Shown: piece by piece, positions 44,433 through 56,877 of the stretch
How positions within the stretch are numbered: the stretch's first letter is position 1
Layout: every line of letters begins with the position of its first letter
Assembly (NCBI GenBank): GCA_900469965.1
Contig: UBZP01000014.1
Coordinates: 201,154-265,153, forward strand
Direction of reading: 5' to 3'
Length of the DNA stretch: 64,000 nucleotides
DNA from: Hyphomicrobiales bacterium
Lineage (GTDB): Bacteria > Pseudomonadota > Alphaproteobacteria > Rhizobiales > Rhizobiaceae
Translations under genes and position numbers: made by a program
Notes under the pieces: generated by a model
What the model was told of the DNA's origin: nothing
The model's database searches: none
Seen by the model: only the letters and a program-made list of their open reading frames with translations

Positions 44433-46874
44433 ATGGGCATCGGTCGCAGCATGCTTGCGGGCGTGGGTTTTCTCGCGCTGAGTTGCACCTTCGGCTGGGC
44501 GCAGGAGACGGGCGGCGTCCCCGGCTCGCCGGGCGCTACGACGACGATCGAGGGCAGGCAGCTGCCGCAGCCGGATCCTTCCTTCGGCGGGGTGATCAAG
44601 GAGAAGGCATCGGACTCCAGACCCTGGTGGGCGCCGCGCATCGTTCCGCCCAGGGGCGCGCCGAACGTGCTCTTGATCATGACCGACGACGTCGGCTTCG
44701 GGGCACCCTCCACCTTCGGCGGGGTCATTCCGACGCCGGCGCTCGACCGCATCGCGAACGAGGGCCTGCGGTTCACCAATTTCCACTCCACCTCGCTCTG
44801 CTCGCCCTCGCGCGCCGCGCTGATCACCGGGCGCAATCACCATGTCGCGGGCTTCGGGGTCGTGGGCGAGATCGCCACGGGCTATCCGGGCTATGATTCG
44901 GTGATCCGCAAGGAATGCGGCACGATCGGCACGATCCTGAAGGAAAACGGCTATGCCACCTCGTGGTTCGGCAAGAACCACAACACGCCCTTCTACCAGG
45001 CGAGCCAGGCCGGCCCCTTCGACCAGTGGCCGATCGGCATGGGCTTCGACTATTTCTACGGCTTCGTCGGCGGCGACGCCAGCCAGTGGCAGCCGAACCT
45101 CTATCGCAACACCACCGCCATCTACCCCTTCGAGGGCAATCCCGCCTGGAACCTGACGACGGCGATGGCCGACGACGCCATCCAGTACATGAAGCAGATG
45201 AAGGAGATCGCGCCCGATAAGCCGTTCTTCGTCTACTACGTGCCCGGCGGCAGCCACGCCCCGCATCATCCGACGCCGGAATGGATCGACAGGATCTCCG
45301 GCATGCACCTCTTCGACGAGGGCTGGAACAAGCTGCGCGAGACGATCTTCGCCAACCAGAAGCGCCTCGGCATCATGCCCGAGAATGCGAAGCTGACGCC
45401 GTGGCCGAAGGAGCTGCCGCAGTGGGACACGCTCGACATCGAGCAGAAGAAATTGTTCGTCAAACAGGCGGACATCTACGGCGCCTATCTCGCCTATACC
45501 GACCACGAGATCGGCCGCGTGATCCAGGCGGTGCAGGATCTCGGCGAATGGAACGACACGCTGATCTTCTACATCAGCGGCGACAACGGCGCGAGCGCCG
45601 AGGGCATGGTCAACGGCACGCCGAACGAGTTCACCACCTTCAACGGCGTCCCGGTGCCGGTCAAGGACCAGTACCTCTGGTACGAGTTCTGGGGCTCGGA
45701 CCGCACCTTCCCGCATTTCTCCGCCGGCTGGGCCTGGGCCATGGGCACGCCGTTCAAGTGGATGAAGCAGGTGCCGTCGCATTTCGGCGGCACCGCGCAG
45801 GGCATGGCGGTGTCCTGGCCCGGCCACATCACCGATGCGGGCGGCATCCGCCGGCAGTTCCATCATTTCATCGACATCGCCCCGACCATCCTCGAGGTGA
45901 CCGGCATCGCCCAGCCGGACACGATCGACGGCATCAGGCAGCGCCTGATGGACGGCGTCAGCATGGCCTATGCCTTCGACAAGGCGAACGAGAACGCGCC
46001 GTCGGCCCGCAAGACGCAGTATTTCGAGATGCTCGGCAACCGCGCCATCTATGACGAGGGCTGGGTGGCGGCGACCACGCCCGCGACGCTGCCGTGGGAA
46101 CTGAGCACCAAGGCGCCGCCGGACGTGATCACCGGCTATGCCTGGGAACTCTACAACGTCGCCGAGGATCCCACCCAGTCGAACAACCTCGCCGCCGCCA
46201 TGCCCGACAAGCTGAAGGAGATGCAGGCGCTCTTCTATGCGGAGGCCGCGAAGTACGACGTGCTGCCGCTCGACAATTCGACGCTGGCGCGCTGGAACGC
46301 CGCACGCCCGAGCCTGACGGCGGGCCGGACGGAATTCGCCTATTCGGGCGAGCTCAGCGGCGTGCCGAAGAGTGCCGCGCCCAGCATCCTGAACAGGTCC
46401 TACACCATCACCGCCGAGGTCGAGATCCCGCAAGGCGGCGCGGAGGGCGTGATCGTCACCGAGGGCGGACGCTTCGGCGGCTATGCGCTGTTCCTCAGCA
46501 AGGGCGAACTGGGCTTCGGCAAGGGCAAGGTCGTCTTCCTCTACAATCTCCTCGACCTCAAGCGCACCGCCTGGGCGGGGCCGACGCTCGAAGCCGGCAA
46601 GCACACGATCGTCTTCGATTTCGTCTCCGACGGCCCGGAACTGGGCAAGGGCGGCAAGGGCACGCTCTCGGTCGACGGCAAGGCGTTTGCCAGCAACACC
46701 CTGGAGCACGGCACGCCCGTCACCTTCCCGGAGGACGAGAGCTTCGACGTCGGGCTGGACACCCGCTCCGGCGTGGCCCTGCTCGAATATCGCTACGAGG
46801 TGCCGTTCCGGTTCACCGGCAAGCTCGACCGGTTGAGCTTCCGTCTCGGCCAGCAGCCGAAGGCCGCCCCATGA
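44433..46874 (+). CDS. Exported arylsulfatase
   Basis: 813 residues with a signal peptide (cleavage after WAQ, about residue 24). Alkaline-phosphatase-fold sulfatase. Metal-binding Asps D85 and D86 in MTDDVGFG. The formylglycine motif is CSPSR with C123, so it needs a formylglycine-generating enzyme encoded elsewhere. Further active-site pieces are TGRNHH, KNHNTPFY, GSHAPHHPTPEW and SGDNGASAEG. The C-terminal 180 residues form a beta-sandwich-like extension (EIPQGGAEGVIV, FRFTGKLDRLSF). It hydrolyses sulfate esters for sulfur scavenging or carbon use; the substrate is unknown. Confidence 0.94.
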   Translation: MGIGRSMLAGVGFLALSCTFGWAQETGGVPGSPGATTTIEGRQLPQPDPSFGGVIKEKASDSRPWWAPRIVPPRGAPNVLLIMTDDVGFGAPSTFGGVIPTPALDRIANEGLRFTNFHSTSLCSPSRAALITGRNHHVAGFGVVGEIATGYPGYDSVIRKECGTIGTILKENGYATSWFGKNHNTPFYQASQAGPFDQWPIGMGFDYFYGFVGGDASQWQPNLYRNTTAIYPFEGNPAWNLTTAMADDAIQYMKQMKEIAPDKPFFVYYVPGGSHAPHHPTPEWIDRISGMHLFDEGWNKLRETIFANQKRLGIMPENAKLTPWPKELPQWDTLDIEQKKLFVKQADIYGAYLAYTDHEIGRVIQAVQDLGEWNDTLIFYISGDNGASAEGMVNGTPNEFTTFNGVPVPVKDQYLWYEFWGSDRTFPHFSAGWAWAMGTPFKWMKQVPSHFGGTAQGMAVSWPGHITDAGGIRRQFHHFIDIAPTILEVTGIAQPDTIDGIRQRLMDGVSMAYAFDKANENAPSARKTQYFEMLGNRAIYDEGWVAATTPATLPWELSTKAPPDVITGYAWELYNVAEDPTQSNNLAAAMPDKLKEMQALFYAEAAKYDVLPLDNSTLARWNAARPSLTAGRTEFAYSGELSGVPKSAAPSILNRSYTITAEVEIPQGGAEGVIVTEGGRFGGYALFLSKGELGFGKGKVVFLYNLLDLKRTAWAGPTLEAGKHTIVFDFVSDGPELGKGGKGTLSVDGKAFASNTLEHGTPVTFPEDESFDVGLDTRSGVALLEYRYEVPFRFTGKLDRLSFRLGQQPKAAP

Positions 46875-46914
46875 CCGGCGTAATTTCACATGGCCGATCT
46901 GAGAGGCGCCTGCG

Positions 46915-47259
46915 ATGAACGGGTCCCGCAACCGGGCGCTGATGGTCGCCGCAGCCGGCGAGGCGGCGACCGGGCTCGCCCTGCTGGCCGCCCCGTCGGT
47001 CGTCGGGCGGCTGCTCCTCGGTGCGGAGATGACCGGCGCGGGCGTGCCGGCGGCGCGGGTGGCCGGCCTTGCCCTGATCGCGCTGGCGATCGCCTGCATC
47101 CGCAATTCGCCGCTTCTCGGCATGCTCGTCTACAGCGGCACCGCCACGCTCTACCTGGCCTGGCTCGGCCTGACGGGCACGTTCGCCGGCATTCTCCTGT
47201 GGCCGGCCGTCGTCTTCCATGCCGTCTTCACGGTCCTGCTTGCCGCGGGGCGGGGATGA
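46915..47259 (+). CDS. Small membrane protein of unknown function, 114 aa
   Basis: Four hydrophobic segments in 114 residues (ALMVAAAGEAATGLALLAAP, VAGLALIALAIACI, LLGMLVYSGTATLYLAWLGL, GILLWPAVVFHAVFTVLLAA). Short polar loops, no cysteine motif, no known family. It follows the sulfatase after 40 bases on the same strand, so the two are probably co-transcribed. Confidence 0.7.
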   Translation: MNGSRNRALMVAAAGEAATGLALLAAPSVVGRLLLGAEMTGAGVPAARVAGLALIALAIACIRNSPLLGMLVYSGTATLYLAWLGLTGTFAGILLWPAVVFHAVFTVLLAAGRG

Positions 47260-47985
47260 AGCGTGTCGGTTGTGTCGGGACGACGAACGGAAATTCGGCA
47301 ATCCTTTCAACGCATGGCCCCGCCGACCATGCCCGCCGATCGCCGCCGGGCGATACTGAGATTCGTTCCGTCACGGATGCACCGCGAGGCGTCGCGGCGA
47401 GGCGGAGCCGGCGCCTTGTGCGAGGAAGGGACGCGCGTCCTTGCACATAGGGGGCCGCAGAAACATGCCGCGGGCGGTCTTCCGTCGCGCGAACGTGCAA
47501 CGCTGTCCGGTGGCCGCGAGACGATCGCGGCGATACTCTGGAGGGACGGCGGGCGCGCTCTTATCGGCCGTTCATGTCGGTGACGACCCAGCGGTAGAAA
47601 TAGTAGATCGCGACCGAGGTGACGAGCAGGGGCCACATTTGGAGGAGTTCAGGCATGACGTCGCTCTGCTTCCGGCGGGGACCTCCCCGGACCGCGGCTC
47701 GGCGGGGCGGCGCGGCGCAGGCAGAGTTAACAAAGTCTTCATGCGCGCTCTCGGGCGGGCGGACAAGTCCTTCAGAAGGTGTTCACATACTGTTTTACCG
47801 GTTGTGTGTCTTTTTCTCACCACGCAGGCCGCGACCGCAGCCACGGCCTTTCCATAGGCGATTGCCCCCGGCGTTGCCGCCGCAAGCCTTGACAAATCGG
47901 AGCGGTCATGCGCTTTTCCGCCCGATTTTGAAGAAGCGCGGCCCCGCTGTCCGGATCTGGCCGCGCAGCATTCCAGGATAGAACA
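47260..47985. other. 726-base region before aspS
   Basis: Apart from the 31-codon minus-strand gene at 47561-47656, I found no supported gene. The left part (47260-47550) is GC-rich with no credible frame. The right part carries the aspS promoter region, with an AT-rich stretch around 47775-47820 and a short leader to the ATG at 47986. Confidence 0.45.
47561..47656 (-). CDS. Predicted 31-residue single-pass membrane protein
   Basis: An ATG-to-TAA frame of 31 codons. The protein starts MPELLQMW, has one hydrophobic/aromatic helix (LLVTSVAIYYFYRWVV) and ends in VTDMNGR. A charged C-terminal tail and Trp/Tyr at the membrane borders make it look like a genuine small membrane protein rather than noise. 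A weak GGAAG ribosome site lies 13 bases upstream. No homologue recognised. It stands alone on this strand between a sulfatase operon and aspS. Confidence 0.5.
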   Translation of the reverse strand: MPELLQMWPLLVTSVAIYYFYRWVVTDMNGR

Positions 47986-49776
47986 ATGCACCGTTACCGC
48001 AGCCACACCTGCGCCGCCCTCCGCAAGTCCGATGTCGGCCAGGCCGTCCGTCTTTCCGGCTGGGTCCACCGCGTCCGCGACCATGGCGGCGTGCTCTTCA
48101 TCGACCTGCGCGACCACTACGGAATCACCCAGGTCGTCGCCGATCCCGACAGCCCCGCCTTCAAGACCGCGGAGACGGTCCGCGGCGAGTGGGTGATCCG
48201 CATCGACGGCCTCGTCAAGGCGCGCACCGAGGATACGGTCAACAAGAACATGCCGACCGGCGAGATCGAGCTCTATGCCAAGGAGATCGAGGTGCTTTCG
48301 GCCGCCAAGGAACTGCCGCTGCCGGTGTTCGGCGAGCCGGACTATCCGGAAGACGTGCGCCTCAAGTACCGCTTCCTCGACCTGCGCCGCGAAACGCTGC
48401 ACAAGAACATCGTCAAGCGCACCCAGATCATCGCCGCCATGCGCCGCGAGATGACCAAGGTCGGCTTCACCGAATATTCGACGCCGATTCTGACGGCGTC
48501 CTCGCCGGAAGGCGCGCGCGACTTCCTGGTGCCGAGCCGCATCCACGAGGGCACCTTCTACGCGCTGCCGCAGGCCCCGCAGCAGTACAAGCAGCTCCTG
48601 ATGGTCGCCGGCTTCGACCGTTACTTCCAGATCGCGCCGTGCTTCCGCGACGAGGACCCGCGCGCCGACCGCCTGCCGGGCGAATTCTACCAGCTCGACC
48701 TGGAGATGAGCTTCGTCGAGCAGGAGGATGTCTGGAACACGATGGAGCCGGTCATCCGCGGCATCTTCGAGGAATTCGCGGGCGGCAAGCCGGTGACGAA
48801 AGAATTCCGCCGCATCGCCTATGACGACGCGATCCGCACCTATGGCTCCGACAAGCCGGACCTGCGCAACCCGATCGAGATGCAGGCCGTCACCGATCAT
48901 TTCCGCGATTCCGGCTTCAAGGTCTTCGCCAACATGATCGCCTCCAACCCGAAGGTCGAGGTCTGGGCGATCCCGGCGAAGACCGGTGGTTCGCGCGCCT
49001 TCTGCGACCGCATGAACGCCTGGGCGCAGTCGACCGGCCAGCCGGGCCTCGGCTACATCTTCTGGCGCAAGGAAGGCGACAAGCTCGAAGGCGCGGGCCC
49101 CCTCGCCAAGAACATCGGGGAGGAGCGCACAGAAGCGATCCGCACCCAGCTCGGCCTCGACGACGGCGACGCCTGCTTCTTCGTCGCCGGCGACCCGGCC
49201 AAGTTCTACAAGTTCGCCGGCGAAGCCCGCACCCGCGCCGGCGAGGAGCTGAACCTCGTCGACCGCGACCGCTTCGAGCTCTGCTGGATCGTCGACTTCC
49301 CGTTCTTCGAATACAACGAGGACGAGAAGAAGATCGACTTCGCCCACAACCCCTTCTCCATGCCGCAGGGCGGCCTCGAGGCGCTGGAAAGCCAGGATCC
49401 GCTGACGATCAAGGCCTTCCAGTACGACATGGTCTGCAACGGCTTCGAGATCGCCTCGGGCTCGATCCGGAACCAGTCGCCGGAACTGATGGTCAAGGCC
49501 TTCGAGAAGGTCGGCCTCAGCCAGCAGGACGTCGAGGAGCGCTTCGGCGGCCTCTACCGCGCCTTCCAGTACGGCGCGCCGCCGCACGGCGGCATGGCGG
49601 CCGGCATCGACCGCGTGGTCATGCTGCTCGTCGGCGCCAAGAACCTGCGCGAGATCTCGCTGTTCCCGATGAACCAGCAGGCGCAGGACCTGCTGATGGG
49701 CGCGCCGACCCCGGCAACCCCGGCGCAGCTTCGCGAGCTGGCGCTCCGCGTCATGCCGACGCCGAAGAAGGACTGA
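47986..49776 (+). CDS. aspS: Aspartate-tRNA ligase
   Basis: Class II aminoacyl-tRNA synthetase of 596 residues, the bacterial type with an inserted GAD domain. N-terminal OB fold for the anticodon ([23 protein letters not shown]). Motif 2 is around [28 protein letters not shown]; the GAD insert runs from about 290 to 420. Motif 3 is [15 protein letters not shown]. Rhizobiales with GatCAB often use a nondiscriminating form that also charges tRNA-Asn; sequence alone cannot decide here. Confidence 0.98.
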   Translation: MHRYRSHTCAALRKSDVGQAVRLSGWVHRVRDHGGVLFIDLRDHYGITQVVADPDSPAFKTAETVRGEWVIRIDGLVKARTEDTVNKNMPTGEIELYAKEIEVLSAAKELPLPVFGEPDYPEDVRLKYRFLDLRRETLHKNIVKRTQIIAAMRREMTKVGFTEYSTPILTASSPEGARDFLVPSRIHEGTFYALPQAPQQYKQLLMVAGFDRYFQIAPCFRDEDPRADRLPGEFYQLDLEMSFVEQEDVWNTMEPVIRGIFEEFAGGKPVTKEFRRIAYDDAIRTYGSDKPDLRNPIEMQAVTDHFRDSGFKVFANMIASNPKVEVWAIPAKTGGSRAFCDRMNAWAQSTGQPGLGYIFWRKEGDKLEGAGPLAKNIGEERTEAIRTQLGLDDGDACFFVAGDPAKFYKFAGEARTRAGEELNLVDRDRFELCWIVDFPFFEYNEDEKKIDFAHNPFSMPQGGLEALESQDPLTIKAFQYDMVCNGFEIASGSIRNQSPELMVKAFEKVGLSQQDVEERFGGLYRAFQYGAPPHGGMAAGIDRVVMLLVGAKNLREISLFPMNQQAQDLLMGAPTPATPAQLRELALRVMPTPKKD

Positions 49777-49790
49777 TCGCTTGCTTCGGA

Positions 49791-49822
49791 GGCTGCCCGA
49801 CCGCGCTCGGGCAGCCTTCTCC
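49791..49822 (+). terminator. Terminator after aspS
   Basis: A perfect 10-bp stem GGCTGCCCGA / TCGGGCAGCC, loop CCGCGC, followed by TTCTCCC, 15 bases past the stop. Confidence 0.75.
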
Positions 49823-49946
49823 CGCCCCCGGCGGCGGCCTGTCCGCCGCCCTGTGCATTGTCATGAAACCTTCATGAACGGTTGAGTTTCTCTTAATCTC
49901 TTCAAGGCGATAGGTCGGGCTCTGATGTTTTCCGGGGCGCTTGACC

Positions 49947-52073
49947 ATGTCCGTTTTCTCCAGGCTGAAGATTGCACACCGCGTGCTGCTGCTCGGCGTC
50001 CTCGCCGTGACCGGCATTGCCGTCATTGCCGGCATCCTGCTGGTCCAGCGGCAGGTGGAGGCGGCCAATCGCGAGACTGGCTACCGGCTGGCCGCGCGCG
50101 AGGCCGAGTTCGGCGATCTGGCGGCGGATTTTCTGGCGGCGCGCCTTGCCGAGAAGGACTTCCTGCTCGCCCGCGACATGGCCGCCGATGCCGCCTTCGA
50201 AAAGACCGCCGCGACAGCCACGGACCGCCTGGAGCGGCTGAAGGCCGGCGCCGGACCGGAGCTGGCGAAGGAATTGCAGGACGTCGGCGCCCGCTTTGCG
50301 GAGTATCGCGCCGCCTTTACCGCCCTCGTCGGCATCAACCGGGAACTGGGGCTTGACCCGTCGAGCGGGCTGGAGGGCGCCATGCGCTCGGCCGTCCACG
50401 ACATCGAGGAGCAGCTGCAGGGCGTCGAGGACACCGGCGTGCTCGCCAGCATGCTGATGCTGCGCCGCCACGAGAAGGACTTCATCCTGCGCCGCGACCC
50501 GAAATACATCGAAAGCCACGCCGCCGAGGCCGAGACCTTCACCGGGCTGGTGCGCAAGCGCTACCGGCCGGGCGCGCAGCGCCAGCGGGTGATGGAACGG
50601 TTCGACGTCTACCGCAACGCCTTCCGGCTCTATGCCGAGGTGAGCCTGAAGGAGGCGGCCGCCCGGCAGGCGGTCGGCGCCGCCCATGCCGCGATCGGTC
50701 CGGCGAAGGAGCGGGCGACGGCGCTGTTTGCGGCCGAGCGCACCGGCCACATCGCCGCAAGCGACGCCTCAGCGGCCCGCACGATCGCGGTGGTCGCCGC
50801 GCTGATCGGCGCCGCCGTGCTGGTGCTGCTGCTGGCCGTCTGGCTGGTCGGCCGCTCGATCGTCCGCCCGATCGGGCAGATGACGGCGGCGATGCGCACG
50901 CTCGCCGGCGGCCGGACGGAGATCGCCGTCCCGGGACTGGAGCGGCGCGACGAGATCGGCGCCATGGCGACCGCACTCGAGGTGTTCCGCAAGGCTGCGA
51001 TCGACAACAGGCGGCTCGAGGAGCAGGCGGAAGCCGAACGCGGCCAGGCCGAGGCCGAGCGCGTCGCCATTCAGGCGGCCGCCGAGGCCGAGGCGAACGC
51101 GCGGCTGCTGCAGGCGACTGGCGGCCTGGCGACCGGCCTGCGGCGTCTCGCCGACGGCGACCTGGACTTTTCGCTGGCCGAGCCGTTCGCTCCCGAATTC
51201 GAGGGGCTGCGCCACGATCTCAACCAGGCGCTGCGCCAGCTCGGCGGGACGCTGGCGCAGATCGCTGCCGCCGGCAGCACCATCGACGGCGGCAGCCGCG
51301 AGATCAGCGCCAGCGCCGAGACGCTGGCCGGCCGCACCGAGCGGCAGGCGGCGGCGCTGGAGGAGACGGCCGCCGCACTCGACGAGATCACGGCCAACGT
51401 CACGATGGCGGCGGACCGGGCGCAGGAGGCCCGCGACGTTGCCACCCGCGCCAACGCCAATGCCGAGCGCACGGCCGCGCTCGTCGGCGGCACCGTCGGC
51501 GCGATGGAACGGATCGAGCAGTCCTCGCGCCGCATTTCCAGCATCATCGGCGTCATCGACGAGATCGCCTTCCAGACCAATCTGCTGGCGCTGAACGCCG
51601 GTGTCGAGGCCGCGCGCGCCGGCGAGGCGGGCAGGGGCTTCGCCGTCGTGGCCCAGGAGGTGCGCGAGCTCGCGCAGCGTTCGGCGGTCGCCGCAAGGGA
51701 GATCAAGGACCTGATCCGCCAGTCGAGCGCCGAGGTCGAGGACGGCGTCGGCATCGTCCGCACCACCGGCACGGCGCTGGAGGCGATCGGCAGCGAGGTC
51801 AAGGCGATCCACGCCCTGATGGAGGCGATCGCCGTCTCCGCCCGCGAACAGTCGCTGGGGCTGAAGGAGGTCAACCAGGCCGTCAACCAGATGGACCAGG
51901 GCACCCAGCAGAACGCCGCCATGGTGGAGGAGAACAACGCCGCCAGCGCTATCCTCGCCGCCCAGGCCGAACGCCTGCGCGCCCTCGTCGCCGCCTTCCG
52001 CCTGCCGGCAGCGGCCGAGACCCGCGACGCGGTCGGCAACGACCAGGGCCGGATCCTGCGGTTCGCACGGTAG
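49947..52073 (+). CDS. Methyl-accepting chemotaxis protein
   Basis: 708 residues. One membrane helix at about 11-33, a helical periplasmic sensor (about 34-275) with a repeated L-x-R-R-x-E-K-D-F-x-L-R pattern like the helical bimodular (HBM) fold, and a second helix at about 280-300. A HAMP domain follows ([14 protein letters not shown] and onward to about 355), then a linker, then the methyl-accepting signalling domain. Its conserved hairpin tip, [24 protein letters not shown], contacts CheA and CheW. HBM sensors usually bind organic acids. The start is ATG 49947, not the TTG two codons earlier. No che genes nearby. Confidence 0.93.
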   Translation: MSVFSRLKIAHRVLLLGVLAVTGIAVIAGILLVQRQVEAANRETGYRLAAREAEFGDLAADFLAARLAEKDFLLARDMAADAAFEKTAATATDRLERLKAGAGPELAKELQDVGARFAEYRAAFTALVGINRELGLDPSSGLEGAMRSAVHDIEEQLQGVEDTGVLASMLMLRRHEKDFILRRDPKYIESHAAEAETFTGLVRKRYRPGAQRQRVMERFDVYRNAFRLYAEVSLKEAAARQAVGAAHAAIGPAKERATALFAAERTGHIAASDASAARTIAVVAALIGAAVLVLLLAVWLVGRSIVRPIGQMTAAMRTLAGGRTEIAVPGLERRDEIGAMATALEVFRKAAIDNRRLEEQAEAERGQAEAERVAIQAAAEAEANARLLQATGGLATGLRRLADGDLDFSLAEPFAPEFEGLRHDLNQALRQLGGTLAQIAAAGSTIDGGSREISASAETLAGRTERQAAALEETAAALDEITANVTMAADRAQEARDVATRANANAERTAALVGGTVGAMERIEQSSRRISSIIGVIDEIAFQTNLLALNAGVEAARAGEAGRGFAVVAQEVRELAQRSAVAAREIKDLIRQSSAEVEDGVGIVRTTGTALEAIGSEVKAIHALMEAIAVSAREQSLGLKEVNQAVNQMDQGTQQNAAMVEENNAASAILAAQAERLRALVAAFRLPAAAETRDAVGNDQGRILRFAR

Positions 52074-52221
52074 CGCGGTAAGTCGACAGTCCCGGTCGCC
52101 CGGGCGCAGCTTGTGCCCGGCACCCGGGTCGCGGCAGCCTGGCGCGGTCCCCTTCGCCGGGATGCTTTCGCCGAACGAGCCAAGCGCCCGCATGCGCGGC
52201 CGCTTTGCCGTGGACGACAAC

Positions 52222-52250
52222 AGAAAACCCGGCGGGATCGCCGCCGGGTC
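52222..52250 (-). terminator. Terminator for the exported protein gene at 52278
   Basis: A CCCGGCGG / CCGCCGGG stem with a five-base loop. On the minus strand it is followed by TTTT. Confidence 0.75.
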
Positions 52251-52277
52251 ATTCATCGTCGGCTCGGGGCCGGACGC

Positions 52278-53465
52278 CTATTCGTTCGCCTTCACCGTCA
52301 CGCCCAGCACCTGCGGGATCGTGTTCGGTGCGCCCATGGCGGCGCCCATGATCATCGGGAAGGGGACGGGTGCGGCCGGTGCGGCGGTGATCGTCAGGCT
52401 CTTCGGGTCGTCGAGATAGGTATTGATCGCCTGCGAGATCTGGTTCTGCAGTTCGGGCATGTTCAGCTGGGCGATCATCAGCGGCGCCATCCCCTTCAGC
52501 GACTGCGCCATCTGCTCGCCGGTGACACCCTGTTCGGCGCCGACGACGTCCAGCACCTTCTTCGTCAGCGAGGCGTCGTTGAAGCTGATCTTGGCGCTGT
52601 TGAAGCTCAGCTGCTGCATCAGCCCCATCATCGACATGCCGAGCGCGTTGTTGGCTTCTTCCTTGTTGGGGCTCGCCTGCGCCGTCTCCACCGCCTCGCG
52701 CATCGCGTTCAGGAACTCCAGCGTATAGCCGGAAATGGCGAAGGAGAGGTCGAGCCGGCCGATATCGGTGAAATCGAACGCATATTCGTCGACGGTCATC
52801 AGGCCGGTATCGAGCGTCCAGCTGCCCTTCATGCTGGCCTTGCCGTCGATCGTCGTCATCCCCAGCTTCTGGATCATGTCGCGGCTCTTCGGGTCCTCGA
52901 CCTTGCTGAGGTCGGCCTTGATGCCGGAGACGGTGGCGTCGTAGTCCAGCCCGGCATCGTTGGCGCGGCGGATGACATTGCCCTCCATGCCGGCGACGGA
53001 GAAGACCTCGGTGCCCTTGCTCGTGACCTTGATCGGGCCGGAACTGGCCCGCTCGTAGAAGAGCATGGTGTCGAGCGAGGTGCCGTCGGCCTTTGCCGGT
53101 ATCACCAGCCCGCCGAGTTGCATGTCGGTCGCCGTGATGGTCATGTCGCCCTCGGTGCGATCGACATCCGCAAAGCGGACGGTCTCGACCGTGTAGCCGC
53201 CGTCGCCGTCCTCGGCGACACCTTCGAGCCTGACGTCGCCGAGCGCCATCGCCTCGCCGCCGGTCGGCGTTACCGTCGTGGACTTCAGCGTGACCGTATC
53301 GCCGTCCGTCGCGATGGTGCCGTAGGAGACGGTCAGCCCGCTTGCACCGTTCGCCGCATTCAGCTTGGCGACGAGGTCGACGCCGTCGAGCGCGAAGGCG
53401 GGGCTTGCGAGCGCTGCAAGCGCAACGCCTGCAAAGAGGGACGTAAAGGGACGATGATAATGCAT
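52278..53465 (-). CDS. Exported protein of unknown function, 395 aa
   Basis: A Sec signal peptide (MHYHRPFTSLFAGVALAALASPAFA) precedes a long mature domain built of regular beta-type repeats alternating with D/T-rich loops (TVSYGTIATDGDTVTLKSTTV, LGDVRLEGVAEDG, MTITATDMQLGGL). The C-terminal 130 residues are helical (LSFAISGYTLEFLNAMREA, VLDVVGAEQGVTGEQMA). I know of similar periplasmic proteins of unknown function in Rhizobiales; the repeats suggest a lipid- or polymer-carrying beta structure, but that is a guess. Only gene of its unit, with its own terminator. Confidence 0.7.
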   Translation of the reverse strand: MHYHRPFTSLFAGVALAALASPAFALDGVDLVAKLNAANGASGLTVSYGTIATDGDTVTLKSTTVTPTGGEAMALGDVRLEGVAEDGDGGYTVETVRFADVDRTEGDMTITATDMQLGGLVIPAKADGTSLDTMLFYERASSGPIKVTSKGTEVFSVAGMEGNVIRRANDAGLDYDATVSGIKADLSKVEDPKSRDMIQKLGMTTIDGKASMKGSWTLDTGLMTVDEYAFDFTDIGRLDLSFAISGYTLEFLNAMREAVETAQASPNKEEANNALGMSMMGLMQQLSFNSAKISFNDASLTKKVLDVVGAEQGVTGEQMAQSLKGMAPLMIAQLNMPELQNQISQAINTYLDDPKSLTITAAPAAPVPFPMIMGAAMGAPNTIPQVLGVTVKANE

Positions 53466-53580
53466 TGTGGTTCCTTTTTGCCGTATCGGCCGCGACCGAC
53501 GTCCGGTCGGAAACGTTTGATCCGCTTCGTCTATTCGCAGGCGGTGCGGCCCGCCCCGCGTTTTACGGGTCCTGCCAGCA

Positions 53581-54012
53581 CTACTTTACATGAATGGTGG
53601 CGGGAATGAGGAAAGTCTGGTTGCCGGGGCCGTCGACGTAGCGCTGCGTGGTCACCCCCAACGAGAACGTGTCGGTACCGCGGAAGCCGTTGTCCGGCCG
53701 ATAGAAGATGGCGGTGCCGTGGACGGTCTTGCCGTTGCATAGATTGTAGGCCGGGTTACTGCTCAGGTTGCGGTATTTCGCAGTCGTCCATTGCGTGCGC
53801 ACCTTCCCGTGCGCGGGTGCCTTGGCGATGTGGATCTTGGGCTTACCTGCCACCTCGCAGGTCGTTGCGGCGATGGGGGCTATGAAGCCGATCTGCGTCT
53901 CGCGGTTGGCCGGGAGGGTCAGCACGTCCTCGGCGGCCTGGGCGGGAACGGCGGTGACGGCGAGCAATGCGGCCGGAAGGAGGACCTTCCGCCAATGGGC
54001 GAATGTGAGCAT
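53581..54012 (-). CDS. Exported Ig-like protein of unknown function, about 143 aa
   Basis: Signal peptide (HWRKVLLPAALLAVTAVPAQA), then about 120 residues of beta-type sequence with two cysteines (TTCEVAG, NLCNG) placed as for a disulfide. The segment IAKAPAHGKVRT ... GTAIFYRPDNGFRGTDTFSLGV resembles the cadherin-like or Big_9-type beta-sandwich repeats seen in large surface proteins, here as a single domain. An ATG three codons upstream (54021) is also possible. Divergent from parC. Confidence 0.65.
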   Translation of the reverse strand: MLTFAHWRKVLLPAALLAVTAVPAQAAEDVLTLPANRETQIGFIAPIAATTCEVAGKPKIHIAKAPAHGKVRTQWTTAKYRNLSSNPAYNLCNGKTVHGTAIFYRPDNGFRGTDTFSLGVTTQRYVDGPGNQTFLIPATIHVK

Positions 54013-54198
54013 CTGGATCACGCTGGTTGAAGTGGAACGGACATCCCCCGGGAATTGCGGGGACGCGGAATTCCTATTGGCTTCCGAGGCTTATGACAAC
54101 CATTCCGTGCGCAACTTCGGGTTCCCCGGCTCGGGCTATCCACAGCGCAATCGCCCGGATTCCTTGCCGCGAATCGGCGAGTTCGCTAGTCAAGTCCC

Positions 54199-56478
<2,280 letters not shown>

Positions 56479-56481
56479 GGC

Positions 56482-56877
56482 TCAGCTTCCGGAGGGCAGG
56501 GGGACGGTGAAATCGCGCAGGAAGCGCGTCGCCCCATCCTCGTCGATCTCGCCGGCGGCGACGCCGAGGACGAATTCATAGAGCGTGCCATCGTCAACGG
56601 CGATTTCATAGCCGTTGTCCATCAGGAACACGCCGGTGGCAACGATGGCAATTCGTTTGTTGCCGTCAATGAAGGCGTGGTTCTTGGCCAGGCCGAACAG
56701 ATAGGCGGCGGCGATCTCAGCCAGGTCGTCGCAGCCATAGGCCACCTTGTTCAGTGGCCGAGCCAACGCCGACTCCAGCGCACCTTCATCACGCAGCCCC
56801 ATCGCGCCGCCAAATCGCTCGATCTGGCGGCGATGGAGATACTCGACAAGAGGGCGCCGAAGAAACCTGATCGTCAT
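56482..56877 (-). CDS. Doc-type Fic toxin (death on curing family)
   Basis: 131 residues. The Fic core motif HxFxDGNKR is complete: HAFIDGNKR at 67-75. Such toxins phosphorylate elongation factor Tu (Doc) or AMPylate targets; the Doc-like length and DGNKR variant favour kinase-type activity, inhibiting translation. ATGA overlap with the upstream antitoxin gene makes a two-gene operon. It ends three bases after parC on the opposite strand. Confidence 0.9.
   Translation of the reverse strand: MTIRFLRRPLVEYLHRRQIERFGGAMGLRDEGALESALARPLNKVAYGCDDLAEIAAAYLFGLAKNHAFIDGNKRIAIVATGVFLMDNGYEIAVDDGTLYEFVLGVAAGEIDEDGATRFLRDFTVPLPSGS

Noticed and set aside
44223-47123. Very long open frame on the minus strand opposite the sulfatase
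   Set aside because: It is a mirror of the high-GC coding strand: repetitive Arg/Ala/Gly/Asp-rich composition, no domain, and fully overlapping a well-supported sulfatase.
47572-49587. Long minus-strand frame opposite aspS
   Set aside because: Composition is that of a shadow frame, and aspS is certain on the other strand.
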